From: Ruegeria faecimaris
GTDB lineage: Bacteria; Pseudomonadota; Alphaproteobacteria; Rhodobacterales; Rhodobacteraceae
DNA: 64,000 nt
Direction of reading: 5' to 3'
Assembly (NCBI RefSeq): GCF_900182615.1
Contig: NZ_FXTE01000001.1
Span: forward strand, 496,001-560,000
Shown here: in pieces, positions 10,348 to 18,811 of the stretch
Position numbering within the stretch: the stretch's first letter is position 1
Layout of the letters: each line of letters begins with the position of its first letter
Program-made: the position numbers and the translations under genes
The notes under the pieces: generated by a model
Seen by the model: only the letters and a program-made list of their open reading frames with translations
What the model was told of the DNA's origin: nothing
Databases searched by the model: none

Positions 10348-10644
10348 ATGCCTGACGTCACCATCGTATACTGGCGCGACATTCCCGCCCAAGTCATCGT
10401 CGGCAAGGGCCGCCGGGGCGCAAAACGGCAGTTGGAAGAACGGTTCGAGCAAGCCATTGACCGCGCCGCCATGAAGGTGAACGCCAAGGACAGCGATGCC
10501 TATCTGGCCGAATGGCGCAAGGCCGCGCCTTTTGCGGTTGAGGGCGATCCGTCCGAAATTGCCGAACAGCAGGCTGTGCGTTTGGAAACGGAATATGATC
10601 AGGACCGTATCAAGGCTCTGATCGCCAATGACGGTTGGGCATGA
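10348..10644 (+). CDS. PF13769-like 'virulence factor' small protein of the one-carbon operon
   Basis: A 98-residue soluble protein (starts MPDVTIVYWRDIPAQVIVGK) preceded by a strong AGGAGG. The sequence fits the small family labelled 'virulence factor' in Pfam, which to my knowledge often sits beside methylenetetrahydrofolate reductase genes in alphaproteobacteria. There is no signal peptide. The arginine-rich stretch KGRRGAKRQ and the acidic C-terminal half are visible. It is first in a three-gene plus-strand operon with MTHFR and methyl-THF:corrinoid methyltransferase. A role in methyl-group transfer is inferred from neighbourhood; the family name should not be taken as evidence for virulence. 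Confidence 0.8.
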   Translation: MPDVTIVYWRDIPAQVIVGKGRRGAKRQLEERFEQAIDRAAMKVNAKDSDAYLAEWRKAAPFAVEGDPSEIAEQQAVRLETEYDQDRIKALIANDGWA

Positions 10645-10670
10645 GCTCGAAATCTATATGGGAGGCCGCT

Positions 10671-11597
10671 ATGGCTTTGCTGAACTTCAAGAAACGTGAT
10701 GCCGCCGAAAACGGTCCGGTAAGTCCAACCGTCGAAGCCTTCCTGCAGGGCTATTCGATTGAGGTGATGCCGCGCACCGCCGAGAAGGTCGAGGATTTTC
10801 GCGCTTTGTTGCCTGAAGGCACACGCGTCTATATTGCCCATATCGAAGGCACTCCGATCGAAGACATGGTCAAGACCGCCAAGCGCATCGCGGCGGACGG
10901 CTATCCTGTTATGCCGCATTTCCCGGCGCGGATCATTAAAGACACGGCGACGCTGGAAAACTGGATTTCCATGTACCAGGGTGAAGCAGGTGTGGATCAG
11001 GCGCTGTTGCTGGCCGGTGGTGTCGCGAATCCTCATGGTGATTTCGACAGCTCGATGCAGCTGCTGGAATCCGGCATGTTCGACAAAGCGGGCTTCAAGC
11101 GTCTGCACGTCGCTGGCCACCCCGAGGGCAACAAGGACATCGATCCCGACGGCTCGACCAAGAATGTCGATGACGCGCTACGCTGGAAACAGAAGTTCTC
11201 TGAGACCACAGATGCCGAAATGGCGCTGGCCACTCAGTTTGCCTTTGACGCCAAACCGATCATCGCCTGGGCCGACAGCCTGAAAGAGGCGGGGATCGAC
11301 ATTCCGGTTCATATCGGCATCGCCGGTCCGGCCAAGCTGCAAACGCTGATCAAATTCGCCATCGCTTGCGGCGTTGGCCCGTCACTGAAGGTCCTGCAAA
11401 AGCGCGCTATGGATGTGTCCAAGCTGCTGCTGCCTTATGAGCCCACGGATGTGATCACCGAATTGGCCAACCACAAAGCAGCCAACCCTGATTTCAATAT
11501 CACAAACGTACATTTCTTCCCGCTTGGTGGCATCAAGACAAACGCCAACTGGGCCATCAACAACGGCGGCGCTTCGGCAAAGCCTGTAAACTCCTAA
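10671..11597 (+). CDS. Methylenetetrahydrofolate reductase (divergent MetF-type)
   Basis: A 308-residue TIM-barrel flavoprotein from the ATG at 10671, with GGGAGG 5 bases upstream. The in-frame TTG at 10635 overlaps the previous gene and is less likely. Family signs are MPHFPARIIKD, DQALLLAGGV and the HPEGNKDIDPDG stretch. It should reduce 5,10-methylene-THF to 5-methyl-THF, the methyl donor for the next gene product. It is diverged from classical MetF, as is usual for Rhodobacterales copies beside the methyl-THF:corrinoid methyltransferase. Spacing to the next gene is 9 bases. Confidence 0.88.
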   Translation: MALLNFKKRDAAENGPVSPTVEAFLQGYSIEVMPRTAEKVEDFRALLPEGTRVYIAHIEGTPIEDMVKTAKRIAADGYPVMPHFPARIIKDTATLENWISMYQGEAGVDQALLLAGGVANPHGDFDSSMQLLESGMFDKAGFKRLHVAGHPEGNKDIDPDGSTKNVDDALRWKQKFSETTDAEMALATQFAFDAKPIIAWADSLKEAGIDIPVHIGIAGPAKLQTLIKFAIACGVGPSLKVLQKRAMDVSKLLLPYEPTDVITELANHKAANPDFNITNVHFFPLGGIKTNANWAINNGGASAKPVNS

Positions 11598-11606
11598 GGA
11601 TCGGAC

Positions 11607-12668
11607 ATGACCCGTACAGTCGTAGAATCAAAAACAAAAACCGCCGTCCTGGGCTTTGACGAACCGTTCTGCGTGATCGGTGAGCGGATTAACCCGACAG
11701 GCCGCAAGAAACTGGCGGCGGAACTGGAAGCAGGCGATTTTTCGACCGTTGAAAAGGACGCCATCGCGCAGGTAGCTGCTGGCGCGACCGTTCTGGATAT
11801 CAACGCGGGCGTTGTCTACAACTCGAACCCCAACCCGAACGAGACCGAACCGCCGCTGATGCGTAAGATCGTTGAAATGGTGCAGGGGCTGGTGGATGTT
11901 CCGCTGTGCGTCGATTCCTCGGTTCCCGGTGCTTTGGAGGCCGGTCTTGAGGCGGCAGAGGGCCGTCCGCTGCTGAACTCGGTCACCGGCGAAGAAGATC
12001 GTCTGGAACTGGTTTTGCCGCTGGTCAAAAAATACAATGTCCCTGTGGTGGCGATCTCGAACGACGATACAGGTATTTCCGAAGATCCCGATGTTCGCTT
12101 CGAAGTTGCAAAGAAGATTGTCCAGCGCGCCGCCGATTTCGGCATCCCGGCGCATGACATCGTCGTTGACCCGCTGGTGATGCCCATCGGCGCGATGGCA
12201 ACCGCTGGTCAGCAGGTGTTTGCGCTGGTCCGTCGCCTGCGTGAGGAACTGGGCGTGAACACCACTTGCGGGGCTTCCAATGTCTCCTTCGGTCTGCCAA
12301 ACCGCCATGGTATCAACAACGCCTTCCTGCCGATGGCGATGGGCGCCGGCATGACCTCGGCGATCATGAACCCCGTTGCCTTGCCGGTTGGTCCCAAGAA
12401 GCTGGCCGAGAAGAAGGCTGAGGTTGAAGCAAAGGGCATCATCCTGCCGGCGGACATGGATGATGAGACCTTCTGCCAGCTGTTTGGCCTGGGTTCGACC
12501 TTGCCGCGCGCCGGTAAAGAGATGGAGGCCATCCGCGCCGCCAACTTGCTGACCAACAACGATCCGCATGGCGGGGCTTGGATCAAATTCAACAAAGCCC
12601 CCAGCGAAGCCGGTGCTGAAGGGGCTGGAGGTGGTCGTCGCGGCGGTGGCCGCCGCCGTCGCGCATAA
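11607..12668 (+). CDS. Methyl-THF:corrinoid methyltransferase (pterin-binding part of a split methionine synthase)
   Basis: A 353-residue pterin-binding (DHPS-like) TIM barrel. It begins with FCVIGERINPTGRKK, the signature of MetH/AcsE folate domains. Further motifs are TVLDINAG, PLCVDSS, NSVTGEE and GASNVSFGLP. It should move the methyl group of 5-methyl-THF to the cobalt of a separate corrinoid protein, and no B12 domain is attached. In Phaeobacter a three-part cobalamin-dependent methionine synthase with a RamA-like activator is known, and this gene fits the folate-binding part. Odd: after the barrel the last about 20 residues form a Gly/Arg tail (GGGRRGGGRRRRA). A strong terminator follows. 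Confidence 0.88.
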   Translation: MTRTVVESKTKTAVLGFDEPFCVIGERINPTGRKKLAAELEAGDFSTVEKDAIAQVAAGATVLDINAGVVYNSNPNPNETEPPLMRKIVEMVQGLVDVPLCVDSSVPGALEAGLEAAEGRPLLNSVTGEEDRLELVLPLVKKYNVPVVAISNDDTGISEDPDVRFEVAKKIVQRAADFGIPAHDIVVDPLVMPIGAMATAGQQVFALVRRLREELGVNTTCGASNVSFGLPNRHGINNAFLPMAMGAGMTSAIMNPVALPVGPKKLAEKKAEVEAKGIILPADMDDETFCQLFGLGSTLPRAGKEMEAIRAANLLTNNDPHGGAWIKFNKAPSEAGAEGAGGGRRGGGRRRRA

Positions 12669-12688
12669 GCGTTATAAAACAACATGCT

Positions 12689-12716
12689 GGCCGGGTCTTT
12701 TGATCCGGCCTTTTTT
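12689..12716 (+). terminator. Rho-independent terminator of the one-carbon operon
   Basis: A 9-bp stem (GGCCGGGTC / GATCCGGCC, with one G-T wobble) closes a TTTT loop and is followed directly by six T. It lies 20 bases after the methyltransferase stop. Confidence 0.92.
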
Positions 12717-12800
12717 GTCTTCGCCGTCGCAAATAGCCTGACGGTTTGGATCAAAACCGCTTGAACCTGATCTTGTACCGGTGATATCCAGCTAGCAGTG

Positions 12801-12874
12801 GCGGGTATGATGTAATGGTAGCCTGTCAGCTTCCCAAGCTGAACGCGCGGGTTCGATTCCCGCTACCCGCTCCA
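12801..12874 (+). tRNA. tRNA-Gly (anticodon CCC)
   Basis: A cloverleaf of 74 bases including an encoded CCA. The acceptor stem is GCGGGTA (12801-12807) with TACCCGC (12864-12870). The anticodon stem TCAGC/GCTGA holds loop TTCCCAA, so the anticodon is CCC. The T-arm GCGGG-TTCGATT-CCCGC is intact. The 3' CCA ends one base before the last base of the convergent methyltransferase stop codon at 12876. Confidence 0.97.
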
Positions 12875-12875
12875 T

Positions 12876-13733
12876 TCAGTTCGATCGACGCGCTTGGTAC
12901 AGGTTTATCACCGCCGGGATGTGCAGGCCGGTTTCGGATGTGAACTGGGCGAATTCCTGACAGACCTCGTGCTGGATTGCTGCTGCGTCCTGTTCGGTGC
13001 CTTCGAAATGCGCGATGGTTCGCGCGGCGGGGCCGACGCGGGTGCACAAGGCGGCTATTTCCTCTGACCCGCCAGCGCCGGGCAGATTTACGGAGATGGC
13101 TTGGGCCTGAATGTCCGACAGCCCCGCCTGTTGCATCATGCCGGTGACGTGATCCAGATTGTGAAACGCCAGCGGACCCGGCGCGTAACGATCTACCCGA
13201 GGCGGCTGCCCAAGGCGTTTTACCGCAGCAATATGGGGTATTTTGAACCACGGGTTGCCATCCAATGGCCCCCAAGCTGCAAAGGTCATCTGCCCGCCGG
13301 GTTTAAGTGCGCGGGCGATATTGGCGAATGCAGCAACCGAATCGTCAAAGAACATCACGCCGAACCGTGAAATCGCGGCGTCCAACTGATTGGCAGGAAA
13401 CCCGAATATCTGCGCGTCAGCATGTTGGAAGCTGATGTTGCTCAGCCCGTTTTCCGAGGCTCGGGCGCTGGCACGATCAAGAAACGCTTGCGATATATCG
13501 GCGGCCAGAACATCGCCATCCGGCCCGACCAATCGCGCGGCTGCAAGAGAGCTTTCGCCAGTGCCACAGCCGATGTCGAGCACATGCATTCCTAGTTTAA
13601 GCTGGGCATTCTCCAGCACAAGGTCCAGAACCGAAGCCATCAGTTGATCCAACTGATCCTGATATGTCAGCCATTTGGCTCCGGATTCGGATTTTCCCCA
13701 GTATTCTGCCTGTTCCTCATTCACCGACTGCAT
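12876..13733 (-). CDS. Class I SAM-dependent methyltransferase (UbiE/MenG-like)
   Basis: A 285-residue Rossmann methyltransferase. SAM motif I is HVLDIGCGTGESS (about 50-62), motif II DVLAADIS (about 74), and post-I/motif III around ISRFGVMFFDD and LKPGGQMTFAAWG. It resembles ubiquinone/menaquinone C-methyltransferase-like enzymes, but the substrate is not determinable. It sits 24 bases downstream of the corrinoid-activator gene on the same strand, so the two are probably co-transcribed. Its stop lies almost against the 3' end of tRNA-Gly. Confidence 0.85.
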   Translation of the reverse strand: MQSVNEEQAEYWGKSESGAKWLTYQDQLDQLMASVLDLVLENAQLKLGMHVLDIGCGTGESSLAAARLVGPDGDVLAADISQAFLDRASARASENGLSNISFQHADAQIFGFPANQLDAAISRFGVMFFDDSVAAFANIARALKPGGQMTFAAWGPLDGNPWFKIPHIAAVKRLGQPPRVDRYAPGPLAFHNLDHVTGMMQQAGLSDIQAQAISVNLPGAGGSEEIAALCTRVGPAARTIAHFEGTEQDAAAIQHEVCQEFAQFTSETGLHIPAVINLYQARRSN

Positions 13734-13757
13734 CGTACCCCTCCGTGGTTGCCGCGA

Positions 13758-15803
13758 CTATGACCTCCGGCGACGGCGGCGGCGAGAGTTTTCCTGATCT
13801 CCACCACCGGTGTTGAACGAGGGCGCGGGCAGGGTGACCACCTGTGCCAATTCCGGGAATGGGTCGGTTTTGTGGGGTATCGCGTTCGCTGCCACGAAAT
13901 GATCCTGAAACTTGGGCTCGATGGCGGTTTCAACCTTGGTGATTTCGCGTACTACGCGTTCAATTTCACTCCGCGACCCGATGTTGCAAAGGGCGATCCG
14001 GGCGCCCGTACCGGCGGCGTTGCCCGCGCTTGAAACCTTGTTCAAGGGCGCATCCGGGATCATTCCCAGAACCATGGCATGTTTGGTCGAAATATGCGCG
14101 CCGAAGGCACCAGCAAGAACAATGCGGTCGACAGTATCCACGTTCATTTCGTCCATCAAAAGCCGCGCGCCTGCATAAAGCGCGGATTTCGCCAGTTGAA
14201 TCGCGCGAATATCGCCCTGAGTGACTGTGATACGTGGGCCGCCTTCGGCGCTTGCGTCGTGGATCAGATAGGAATGGGTGCGCCCCTCGGGGACGTTGCG
14301 TGATGTGCCCGTTTGTTCTGCGGATCCGATCAGGCCGCTTTCATCCAGCAAACCCGCCATACGCATTTCCGCCACCGCTTCAATAATGCCTGATCCACAG
14401 ATGCCACTGATGCCAGTGGTTGCGATGTCTTGATCAAAACCCTCTTCATCCGACCATTTCTCGGACCCGATGACGCGAAAACGGGGTTCTTTAGTGACAG
14501 GATCAATCTCGATCCGCTCAATCGCACCGGGGGCGGCACGCTGACCAGAGCTGATCTGCGCGCCTTCAAAGGCCGGGCCGGTCGGTGAGGAGCACGCCAG
14601 AACCCGGCTGGTATTGCCCAGCAAAATCTCAGCATTGGTGCCTACATCTACGATCAGAACCAGATCTTCGGATTTGCCGGGCTCTTCCGACAAGGCAACC
14701 GCCGCACAATCCGCACCCACATGACCTGCAATGCAGGGCAGGATGTAGACCTGCGCACGTGGGTTCATGTTGGTCAGATCCATCTCGCGCGCGGGCAAAG
14801 ACATGCTTTCGGACGTAGCCAAGGCAAAGGGCGCTTGGCCCAGCTCGACCGGATCCAGCCCAAGCAGCAGATGGTGCATGACCGGGTTACAGACGAACAC
14901 CGTTTCGACAATCAGGTTGGCGTCAATCCCGGCCTCATCCGCGATGGATGTTGTCAGATCGTTTATCGCTTCGCGTACGGCTCGGGTCATCTCTTTGTCG
15001 CCGCCGGGGTTCATCATCGAATAGGACACGCGGCTCATCAGGTCTTCGCCAAAGCGGATTTGGGGGTTCATCAGGCCCGAAGATGCCTTGACCTCGCCTG
15101 TGTCCAGATCAGTCAGGTGAGCTGCAATCGTGGTAGAGCCGAGGTCGATGGCCAGACCGAAAAGTCCGTTCTCGTGCAATCCAGGCCAGATTTCCACGAT
15201 CCGTGCGACCTCGTCCTTGTGGCCTTTATGCACCGCAACGGTGACCTCCCACTTACCCTTGCGCAATATGGGCTGCAGTTTGGACAACAAGGAAAGATCA
15301 GCCGTAACGGCCTCGACGTTCCATTGCTCTCGCAGCGCGCGTTCCAGACGTTCCAGATCGCCGGTTGGTGAATGCATGTCGGGTTCTTCTACCGCAACAA
15401 AATACAGCCGGGTGGCCGGATCCATTGTGATGGCGCGTGCTGTGGCGGCCTTGCGTACGACCTGACGGTGCACCTGGCTTTCTGGTGGCACGTCGATCAC
15501 CACATCCCCCTGAACCGTGGCCTGACATCCAAGACGGCGGCCGGGTTTCAATCCGCGCTTGTCGTCATAGCGCTGTTCAACCGCGTTCCATTCGCTTAGT
15601 GCACCGTCGGCTACGGTCACGCCGTGCTTGGGAAACTCGCCATAGCTTGGCGTGATCTGGCATTTCGAACAAATCCCGCGTCCACCGCAAACGGAATCCA
15701 GATCCACACCCAGTTGCCGTGCCGCAGTCAGAACCGGAGTGCCTACGGGAAAGTGCCCGCGTTTGCCCGATGGGGTAAAGACAACAAGAGGGTCGGTGGT
15801 CAT
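13758..15803 (-). CDS. 2Fe-2S ASKHA corrinoid-protein reductive activator (RACo/RamA-like)
   Basis: A 681-residue protein from the ATG at 15803; an in-frame extension up to 15995 is judged non-coding. The N-terminal plant-type ferredoxin domain has cysteines 39, 45, 48 and 93 (C-x5-C-x2-C...C). A linker leads to the DUF4445/ASKHA ATPase domain with GLAIDLGSTTIAAHLTD (about 213-229) and VDVGTNAEILLG (about 390). Such proteins use ATP and low-potential electrons to rescue Co(II)-cobalamin. It probably reactivates the corrinoid partner of the methyltransferase at 11607-12668, replacing MetH's activation domain. Odd: the C-terminus ends in seven consecutive arginines then Ser, echoing the Arg tail of that methyltransferase. 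Confidence 0.9.
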   Translation of the reverse strand: MTTDPLVVFTPSGKRGHFPVGTPVLTAARQLGVDLDSVCGGRGICSKCQITPSYGEFPKHGVTVADGALSEWNAVEQRYDDKRGLKPGRRLGCQATVQGDVVIDVPPESQVHRQVVRKAATARAITMDPATRLYFVAVEEPDMHSPTGDLERLERALREQWNVEAVTADLSLLSKLQPILRKGKWEVTVAVHKGHKDEVARIVEIWPGLHENGLFGLAIDLGSTTIAAHLTDLDTGEVKASSGLMNPQIRFGEDLMSRVSYSMMNPGGDKEMTRAVREAINDLTTSIADEAGIDANLIVETVFVCNPVMHHLLLGLDPVELGQAPFALATSESMSLPAREMDLTNMNPRAQVYILPCIAGHVGADCAAVALSEEPGKSEDLVLIVDVGTNAEILLGNTSRVLACSSPTGPAFEGAQISSGQRAAPGAIERIEIDPVTKEPRFRVIGSEKWSDEEGFDQDIATTGISGICGSGIIEAVAEMRMAGLLDESGLIGSAEQTGTSRNVPEGRTHSYLIHDASAEGGPRITVTQGDIRAIQLAKSALYAGARLLMDEMNVDTVDRIVLAGAFGAHISTKHAMVLGMIPDAPLNKVSSAGNAAGTGARIALCNIGSRSEIERVVREITKVETAIEPKFQDHFVAANAIPHKTDPFPELAQVVTLPAPSFNTGGGDQENSRRRRRRRS

Positions 15804-16017
15804 GATTGGCCTGCCTTTTATATTCGCGCCTATGTCGGGCAAGATATGGTTTTGTACGCAAAGGGAAAGGCCATTCAGCGGCACGTCTTGTGTGCGTTGC
15901 GTCGTTTTTTGCCGCAGCACCGACCAGCAGGTAAAAACTAGTTTATGTCGGGGGCTTTTCCTTAGATGCAATCCATGCAATAGGGTCACCGTCAAACGGG
16001 CTTTTGCATGGGGTTAA

Positions 16018-17469
<1,452 letters not shown>

Positions 17470-17487
17470 ATTGCCGGAACCTGAACT

Positions 17488-17521
17488 GCGGCGCCCCGGT
17501 GAGGGCGCCGCTTTGCGTTTT
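17488..17521 (+). terminator. Terminator after guaB
   Basis: A perfect 8-bp GC stem GCGGCGCC / GGCGCCGC (17488-17495 with 17504-17511) is followed by TTTGCGTTTTT. Confidence 0.8.
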
Positions 17522-17547
17522 TGCCCTGCACTATAACGGAGAATGAA

Positions 17548-18705
17548 ATGACCCCCGCCGCACGTGTTCAGGCCTCCATCGAAATTCTTGATCAGATTCT
17601 TTCGGGTGCCCCGGTCGAAAAGGCCCTGACCGGTTGGGCGCGGCGCAGCCGTTTCGCCGGTTCCAAAGACAGGGCTGCTATTCGCGACCACGTGTTTGGT
17701 GCTTTGCGGTGCAAAAGGTCATTTGCGGCGGCAGGTGGGGTGGAAACCGGTCGGGGGTTGATGATCGGCGCGATGCGCATGCAAGAAGTCGATCTGGATC
17801 AGATATTCAATGGCGAAGGGTACGCTCCGGCCAGTTTGGAAGAACACGAACAGGCTAAACCATGTGAATCCGACGCCCAGAAATACGACATACCGGAATG
17901 GCTTTGGCCAACCTTTCAAGAGTCTTTGGGTGATTTGACCCTTCCAGTGGCCGAGGCATTGCGAGCTCGGGCCCCGGTTCATTTGCGGGTCAATCTGATT
18001 AAGTCGAGTGTCGATCAGGCGGTCTCGGTCTTGCTGGCGGACGGCATCCAAGCGAGGCCACATCCCGCTTGTTCGACCGCACTCGAAGTTGTCGAGGGCG
18101 AGCGGAAAATCTCAGGAAGCCGCGCCTATACTGATGGGTTGGTCGAACTGCAGGATGCGGCGAGCCAGGCCGTCGTTGAATCATTGGACCTAAACCCCGG
18201 AATACGGGTTCTGGACTATTGTTCCGGCGGCGGCGGCAAAGCCTTGTCCTTGGCCGCGCATCACGGTGTAGATGTTTTCGCGCATGACGTTAATGCGGCG
18301 CGAATGCGTGATTTGCCCGCCCGGGCCGAAAGAGCGGGTGCACAGATAACGCTCCTGACCAATGACGAGATCTCTGCGCAGGCCCCATTCGACATTGTGC
18401 TGACGGATGCCCCCTGTTCAGGCAGCGGATCCTGGCGTCGCGCCCCGGCGGGAAAATGGTCTCTTACACAAGAAGGACTGAACCGGCTTACGGAAACGCA
18501 GCGGACGATCCTTGATGATGTCGCGCCTTTGGTGGGGCCAGCGGGTGTTCTTGCCTATGCAACCTGTTCCATGCTCGAGGTCGAAAACGGTGCAGTGATC
18601 GATGCGTTCGTGGCCGCGCACTCCGAATGGACCGAGACGTTTCGCAAAACGTGGTATGTATCACACGGTACTGACGGGTTTTTCACGTCACACTTGACGC
18701 GGTAG
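17548..18705 (+). CDS. RsmB/NOP-type SAM-dependent rRNA cytosine-5 methyltransferase
   Basis: A 385-residue enzyme from the ATG at 17548 with GGAG about 8 bases upstream. The N-terminal helical part resembles the RsmB/NusB-like RNA-binding region. The Rossmann domain has the SAM motif LDYCSGGGGKAL, the proline-cysteine motif TDAPCSGSGSWRR, and the second catalytic cysteine in YATCSMLEVENG. Both cysteines of the m5C mechanism are present, so it should be active. The target is probably 16S rRNA; exact position not inferable. Confidence 0.9.
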   Translation: MTPAARVQASIEILDQILSGAPVEKALTGWARRSRFAGSKDRAAIRDHVFGALRCKRSFAAAGGVETGRGLMIGAMRMQEVDLDQIFNGEGYAPASLEEHEQAKPCESDAQKYDIPEWLWPTFQESLGDLTLPVAEALRARAPVHLRVNLIKSSVDQAVSVLLADGIQARPHPACSTALEVVEGERKISGSRAYTDGLVELQDAASQAVVESLDLNPGIRVLDYCSGGGGKALSLAAHHGVDVFAHDVNAARMRDLPARAERAGAQITLLTNDEISAQAPFDIVLTDAPCSGSGSWRRAPAGKWSLTQEGLNRLTETQRTILDDVAPLVGPAGVLAYATCSMLEVENGAVIDAFVAAHSEWTETFRKTWYVSHGTDGFFTSHLTR

Positions 18706-18751
18706 TCGGCGGACAAATAGCAACCTAAAGGAGAATTGCTCACTTTGTTGG

Positions 18752-18766
18752 TTAAGTGGGCGTTAA
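18752..18766. promoter_or_regulatory. CtrA-type box (TTAA-N7-TTAA) upstream of cckA
   Basis: TTAA at 18752-18755, seven bases, TTAA at 18763-18766, forming the wider dyad GGTTAA-N7-TTAACC. It matches the full alphaproteobacterial CtrA consensus without mismatch, 45 bases before the cckA start. Autoregulation through the CckA-ChpT-CtrA phosphorelay is an inference. Confidence 0.75.
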
Positions 18767-18811
18767 CCCTTTTGCGTTGGGTTACACCTAGCCCGGCAAG
18801 TTGAGTATTTA

